A stretch of DNA of 57,301 nucleotides from Erysipelotrichaceae bacterium (GTDB lineage Bacteria > Bacillota_I > Bacilli_A > Erysipelotrichales > Erysipelotrichaceae). A program made the translations under genes and the position numbers. The notes under the pieces are model-generated. The model was not told where the DNA came from. It ran no database searches and saw nothing but the letters and a program-made list of their open reading frames with translations. Within the stretch, counting starts at the first letter, position 1, and each line of letters starts with the position of its first letter. The stretch spans positions 1 to 57,301 of the forward strand of contig JALENJ010000060.1 in NCBI GenBank assembly GCA_022767445.1, in the 5' to 3' direction. Positions 53,143-57,301 of the stretch are shown piece after piece.

Positions 53143-54280
53143 ATTGATAGGTGATATTGTTGTCTAAATCAGAAGTATGTACGACGTAGTATCCGTTAGA
53201 TTCTCTACCTTCACCTTGTTTCTTATCTAGGCTCATTACCCAAACTGCGTTAACTGTTTGTCCTGTTGCTTGTTGGTAGGCTTCTAGTACTTTCTTGCCA
53301 TCTTCGATTGGAAGTGTGAATAGGGTAGTACTTAAGCAATCCGCAACACCTGAATCAGTAGTAACGATCGTTACACTGCGATAGTAGGTTGCTGGGTAGT
53401 TGGTTTCAGGATCGATGATGTGATGGTAGGTATTTCCATCTGTTGCGGTGTAATAACGTTCATAATCACCACTGGTAACGAAGGAAGATGTTCCAGAGGA
53501 GGCAATCGCAACCAAACCATTTGGTAGTTTTCCTTCAGGATCGGTAACACCGACATTCCAATCTGTACCATCTAGTTTTTGGTTGACAGTGCGGATGTTT
53601 CGACCAACGTTGAAGTAACCAGATACCATATTTTTTTCAATTGCTTCTGCGACTAGTTCAGTTGCATATCCCTTAGCGATGCCACCTACATCAAAGGATT
53701 GACAGGATTGTGTAATATACACAGTACTTTCGTCGTCATTGATTTCGACGTTGTCCCATCCCTTACAAGCAGCTGCCGTTGATAGTTCTTCTTGGGATGG
53801 AAGATTACCTTGTTTTCCTTCCTGGTTGAGCTGAATACCTTCTTCTCGATATTTATGCCATACCTTTAATAGGGCACCCATGGTGATATCGAATTCTCCA
53901 TTGGAGTAATCGTAGAAGTCTTTTGCCATATGTAGTAGATCGATGATAGGTTGATCAACCTTGACAGGTTGGATACCTGCATTATCATTGATTGTCTTCA
54001 AGTTATTTACGCCATCATAGTCGTTATAGATATCAAATAGTTGATTGTAATAACGAAGTAGTTTTGTGCTTTCATCAAAGTGCTTTGCAGCTTCTTGATT
54101 GTTGGATGAGTATTCTAGATAGTTATATATCGTATCAAATCCGACATCTGTACTCATGTTTTGGTAACGTGTTAGTTCGTTATTTGAAGCAGTGGATTCC
54201 TGCTTCTGTTTTTGTGTACAACCTGTTAATAGGGTACACGCGCTTAAAGCGCTAATGCATATTTTTGTAATCTTATTCAT
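53141..54280 (-). CDS. apbE: FAD:protein FMN transferase ApbE, lipoprotein
   Basis: Transfers FMN from FAD to Thr/Ser of target proteins, here most likely the Rnf subunits encoded divergently. It is 379 residues long. The signal peptide ends in lipobox LLTGC near residue 20. The ApbE core includes DVGFDTIYNYL, SNGEFDITMGALLKVW, SFDVGGIAKGYATEL, GYFNVGRNIRT, TSGDYERYY, HHIIDPETNYPA and DSGVADCLSTTLF. The usual GGN(v) is GRN here (NVGRN). No ribosome site precedes the ATG. An extended -10 ends 6 nt before it. Confidence 0.92.
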   Translation of the reverse strand: MNKITKICISALSACTLLTGCTQKQKQESTASNNELTRYQNMSTDVGFDTIYNYLEYSSNNQEAAKHFDESTKLLRYYNQLFDIYNDYDGVNNLKTINDNAGIQPVKVDQPIIDLLHMAKDFYDYSNGEFDITMGALLKVWHKYREEGIQLNQEGKQGNLPSQEELSTAAACKGWDNVEINDDESTVYITQSCQSFDVGGIAKGYATELVAEAIEKNMVSGYFNVGRNIRTVNQKLDGTDWNVGVTDPEGKLPNGLVAIASSGTSSFVTSGDYERYYTATDGNTYHHIIDPETNYPATYYRSVTIVTTDSGVADCLSTTLFTLPIEDGKKVLEAYQQATGQTVNAVWVMSLDKKQGEGRESNGYYVVHTSDLDNNITYQ

Positions 54281-54286
54281 GTTTCA

Positions 54287-54295
54287 ACTATATCA
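54287..54295 (-). promoter_or_regulatory. Extended -10 abutting apbE start (minus)
   Basis: On the minus strand TGATATAGT has the -10 at 54292-54287, 6 nt from the ATG (54280). Confidence 0.6.
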
Positions 54296-54326
54296 CAAAA
54301 GATTCATTACGGTTATAGAAAGAGTG

Positions 54327-54335
54327 TGTTATAAT
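54327..54335 (+). promoter_or_regulatory. Extended -10 promoter of rnf operon
   Basis: TGTTATAAT has a perfect -10 at 54330-54335, with a weak -35 (TTACGG) 17 bp upstream. Confidence 0.6.
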
Positions 54336-54372
54336 ACTGTGTGCTTTTTATAAGAGGAAAGGGACGAAATTT

Positions 54373-55680
54373 ATGTCAATATTTATAGGACCAATGAAGC
54401 TTCATTTAAATGGCCATAAGGATTTGACTCTTCATAAAGATGTATTGAAGACGATTGATCCAGATGTTGTTTGGATTCCACTTGTTAACGGCGCTGCCCC
54501 ATGTAATCCGCTGGTTCAGGTTGGCGATGAAGTAAAAGTTGGACAAAAGATAGCAGAGAGAAATGATATGTTTTACTTGCCATTGTTCTCATCTGTATCC
54601 GGTACTGTAACAGGTATCGAAAAGTTCTTAAGTGCAGGTGGTGCAATGGTAGATCATCTACGTATTCAAAATGATCACAAGCATACAACAACACGTGCAT
54701 TTGAGCCAATTGATTTTGAGAATGTGGAATGGGAAGAGCTTAGTGCGTTTGCCAAGAATTCCGGCATGTTAGGACTTGGTGGTGCAGGTTTCCCATCTTA
54801 CGTTAAATATGCAAAGCCTGAAAATGTCGATCTTTTCATCGTGAATGCAGTTGAGTGTGAACCATTCTTGACTTCAGATTATAAGAATATTGAAGACAAT
54901 ATGGACCTATTGAAGGCTGGTACACTTGCGTTCTTTAAGCTAAGTAAGGCGAAGGCTGGTTGCGTAGCTATCAAGGAAGATAAGAAAGAACAGATTGCCC
55001 AATTACAGGAAACATTCAAGGGAACTCCAATTGAAGTTCGTATTGTACCTAATGTTTATCCTATGGGTTGGGAAAGAACTTTGATCTATCAGTTAACTGG
55101 TAAGCGTTATGGTCGTCTGCCTATCGAGGCTGGATGTATCGTCAACAACGCATCAACAGCAATTGCCTTCGGTAATGCGGTGTTGAATGGCATGCCTGTT
55201 ACTCATAAATATGTAACAATCTCTGGTGATGCGGTTGCGAATCCACAAAATGTTTATGTACCTATCGGTACAAAAGTACATGATATTATCGACGCTGTTG
55301 GTGGATATAAAGATGGTGTTGATGATGTAGTATTACTAGCTGGTGGACCTATGATGGGTAGAGCAGTACCAAATGACCAGTTTGTTGTAATGCCACAAAA
55401 CAATGGTCTTACAATCCAGAAGTTCAAGAAGTCTGATACGGTTGCTTGTTTACGTTGTGGACGTTGTACAGAGACATGTCCTGCTGGTTTACAACCAGTG
55501 CGTATCGCATCTGAGCATAAGTCTGTAGATTACGATACATTAATGAAACTCGATGTTATGAGTTGTATTGAATGTGGATTATGTACATACGTATGTCCAT
55601 CTAAGATTGAAGTTACTGAGAATGTTAGAAGAGCTAAGACATTTGTAAGAGCTCGTTTAGCAGCTCAGGCAAAGAAATAG
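54373..55680 (+). CDS. rnfC: Rnf complex subunit RnfC
   Basis: Peripheral NADH-binding Fe-S subunit of the Rnf ferredoxin:NAD oxidoreductase. It is 435 residues long. An N-terminal barrel-like sandwich (NGAAPCNPLVQVGDEVKVGQ) is followed by the nucleotide-binding stretch GLGGAGFPSYVKY near 135. Two [4Fe-4S] motifs lie near the end: CLRCGRCTETCP and CIECGLCTYVCP. GAGGAAAGGGA precedes the ATG. The RnfD-like gene follows after 12 bp. Confidence 0.95.
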   Translation: MSIFIGPMKLHLNGHKDLTLHKDVLKTIDPDVVWIPLVNGAAPCNPLVQVGDEVKVGQKIAERNDMFYLPLFSSVSGTVTGIEKFLSAGGAMVDHLRIQNDHKHTTTRAFEPIDFENVEWEELSAFAKNSGMLGLGGAGFPSYVKYAKPENVDLFIVNAVECEPFLTSDYKNIEDNMDLLKAGTLAFFKLSKAKAGCVAIKEDKKEQIAQLQETFKGTPIEVRIVPNVYPMGWERTLIYQLTGKRYGRLPIEAGCIVNNASTAIAFGNAVLNGMPVTHKYVTISGDAVANPQNVYVPIGTKVHDIIDAVGGYKDGVDDVVLLAGGPMMGRAVPNDQFVVMPQNNGLTIQKFKKSDTVACLRCGRCTETCPAGLQPVRIASEHKSVDYDTLMKLDVMSCIECGLCTYVCPSKIEVTENVRRAKTFVRARLAAQAKK

Positions 55681-55692
55681 GAGGCTGAAGGA

Positions 55693-57301
55693 ATGAAATT
55701 TTCATACAAAGTATCGCCTAACTATGCGGCTAAGCAATCGACTTCTGGCATTATGTTTGAGTTGAGTGCAGCCTTAGTAATCGTTACGATTGCCTCTGCA
55801 ATCTGGTATGGCGTAACAGGTGGAGTTGCTTTAGGTCTACGTGTTATCTTGATGTCAGTTACATCTGTAGTAACTGCATTATGTACAGAAGCATTATATT
55901 TAATCGCTAGAAAGAAAAAGAATGTAGTAAATGAAGTATTACATTCTTATGGTTGGGTAACAGGTTTAATCATTACATTGATTACAAGAATCAATGTTAG
56001 TTACTATGCAATCATTCTAGCTACATTAATTGCAGTATTATTCGGTAAGATGATTTTTGGTGGTTTTGGTCAAAACATCTTTAACCCAGCTGCCTTTGCG
56101 GAAGCTATCATTATGAATTCATTTGCGTCTAGTGTGGCTACTGATATTCAAACAGGTGCTACACCACTTGCGGTGATGGATTCCTATGGATGGGTAGCTA
56201 ATGGAAGTGTGTTTGAAAATGTAGTTGGACAGTTTGGTAATTTAACAGGCATGTTCATAGGAAACTATCAGAGTGTAATTGGTGGTTCTTGTGCATTACT
56301 ACTCATCATTCTTGGTGTGTATCTAATTGCTAGACGTGTCATTGATTATCGTTTGACAGTAACATATATCGTCAGTGTATTTGTAATGTCACTTGTTGTT
56401 GGATTGATTCATGGTGCAGGTATTGAATTTGCAATCTTCAATGTATTAGCAGGTGGTGTATTGTTCGCTGGTGTATTTATGATTACAGATCCAGTAACAT
56501 CTCCAGTATCTATCCCTGGTCGTTATGTATTTGCGGTTGGTACTGCAGCGTTAACATTGATTCTACGTTGGAAGTCTAACTTACCTGATGGTGCATTATT
56601 CTCTATCTTATTGATGAATATGTTAACACCAGCGATCGATCAGATCTTCGATGGTAGTCAGATCAATGATGCTGGTAAGATTCTACGCAACGCGCTCATC
56701 GGTATCTGTGCTTTCTTATTAGTAGGTTGCCTTGTAGGAGCTACTTTAACATCTAAGACTCCAACAGCTGCTCAAGAACCAGAAACAACTGAGACACCTG
56801 CTGAAGCTACTACATTAAGTGCTGAGGACTACTCTGAAAATAAAGCAACATGCCAAGTTGTTAGCAACGATGGAACAACAGCTGTATATGCATGTACTGC
56901 TGGAGGATTTGAAGGAACAAATGAAGCAACTGTTACAGTTGATTTAACAAAGAATACAGTTGTAGCATTTGAAGTTACGAAGTTTGGCGATACAGAGGGC
57001 GTAGGCGATGCGGCTGTAGCTGATGATCAACTACAGAAGTATGTAGGCGCTACTCTTGATAGTAAGATTGATTCTACAACAGGTGCTTCTTATACAAGTA
57101 AGTCACTACGTGCAATGCTTGCAAAAGCATTGGAAACTGCTTCAGCTGTTTCATTAGAACAAGAAGACTTTAGTGATAACGCAGCTACATGTGAGGAAAC
57201 AAGCAACGATGGAACAACAATCGTATATGCATGTAAGGCACAAGGCTTTGAGGGAGTCAATGAAGCAACAGTAACAGTTGATGCGACAACAAAGTCAGTA
57301 G
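55693..57301 (+). CDS. rnfD: RnfD fused to RnfG-like FMN-binding domains, partial
   Basis: Ion-translocating membrane subunit; the frame is open to the window edge (536 codons seen). ATG 55693 follows AGGAGG. Residues 1-340 are RnfD, with several spans and the flavinylation motif T154-G-A-T157 (QTGATPLA). From about 337 a further span (ILRNALIGICAFLLVGCLVG) resembles the membrane anchor of RnfG. After a Pro/Thr/Glu linker comes an FMN_bind-like domain with D460-S-T-T-G-A-S466, fitting the ApbE target pattern. A second, related domain starts near 499 (CEETSNDGTTIVYAC) and is cut by the window end. Confidence 0.85.
   Translation, partial: MKFSYKVSPNYAAKQSTSGIMFELSAALVIVTIASAIWYGVTGGVALGLRVILMSVTSVVTALCTEALYLIARKKKNVVNEVLHSYGWVTGLIITLITRINVSYYAIILATLIAVLFGKMIFGGFGQNIFNPAAFAEAIIMNSFASSVATDIQTGATPLAVMDSYGWVANGSVFENVVGQFGNLTGMFIGNYQSVIGGSCALLLIILGVYLIARRVIDYRLTVTYIVSVFVMSLVVGLIHGAGIEFAIFNVLAGGVLFAGVFMITDPVTSPVSIPGRYVFAVGTAALTLILRWKSNLPDGALFSILLMNMLTPAIDQIFDGSQINDAGKILRNALIGICAFLLVGCLVGATLTSKTPTAAQEPETTETPAEATTLSAEDYSENKATCQVVSNDGTTAVYACTAGGFEGTNEATVTVDLTKNTVVAFEVTKFGDTEGVGDAAVADDQLQKYVGATLDSKIDSTTGASYTSKSLRAMLAKALETASAVSLEQEDFSDNAATCEETSNDGTTIVYACKAQGFEGVNEATVTVDATTKSV

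Overview
The window looks like a chromosomal segment of an AT-rich, low-GC Gram-positive bacterium (Bacillota), most likely class Erysipelotrichia; the exact genus cannot be fixed from sequence alone. Support comes from the sepF-ylmH-divIVA-(T-box)-ileS order, the T-box leader, Firmicutes-type Shine-Dalgarno sites, type III glutamine synthetase, an Rnf complex and sortase-anchored surface proteins. TGA is a normal stop codon here. Many promoters have an extended -10 (TGnTATAAT), and several genes look leaderless.

Layout. 1-1.65 kb: an ISL3-type transposase fragment cut by a decayed IS30-type element. 1.87-7.8 kb: two large secreted surface proteins with degenerate LPxTG-like tails. 7.8-8.5 kb: a gene-free stretch with a terminator, a long inverted repeat and a three-copy 15-bp repeat, possibly an insertion-sequence scar. 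8.5-13 kb: an oligopeptide ABC transporter (oppBCDF) without its binding protein. 13-15.4 kb: a glutaredoxin-like protein, then a Y-family polymerase with a YolD-like partner behind a promoter-overlapping dyad. 15.4-19.7 kb: a thioester/Cna-B adhesin followed by a class B sortase. 19.7-24.7 kb: a B3/B4-domain protein, a broken gamma-glutamylcyclotransferase, MgtE, a spermidine-synthase-like protein and an ArsB/NhaD-type permease. 24.76-25.4 kb: seven tRNA genes. 25.5-30.3 kb: a PfkB-like protein lacking its catalytic motif, a P-type ATPase, tRNA-Leu, an acetyltransferase and a DUF554 gene with an in-frame TGA. 30.4-33.8 kb: a choline locus (HTH-LicC-LicA fusion, a 60-residue membrane protein, an NCS1 permease). 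34-38.9 kb: an XRE-cupin regulator and potABCD, with an enlarged PotA. 38.9-39.2 kb: tRNA-Cys and tRNA-Leu. 39.2-44.3 kb: a small membrane protein, then sepF, ylmH, divIVA and T-box-controlled ileS. 44.3-49.9 kb: metK with a structured leader, an AI-2E family permease, glnN, a NifU-like protein and a PAP2-like protein. 50-53.1 kb: an S1-domain protein, pgi and a MATE exporter. 53.1 kb to the end: apbE divergent from rnfC and an RnfD-RnfG-like fusion that runs off the edge.

How the parts work together. The surface proteins, thioester adhesin, sortase and phosphocholine genes point to a host-associated, envelope-decorating organism. The Rnf genes and apbE form a flavin-dependent ion pump and its maturation enzyme. 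The points most worth following are: the adhesin/sortase cassette with its IPTG-type signal; PotA with tandem repeats inside its TOBE region; the tripartite choline protein with repeated TGAACA sites over its start; the unusual metK leader; the apparent leaderless start class; and the RnfD-G fusion with tandem flavin domains.
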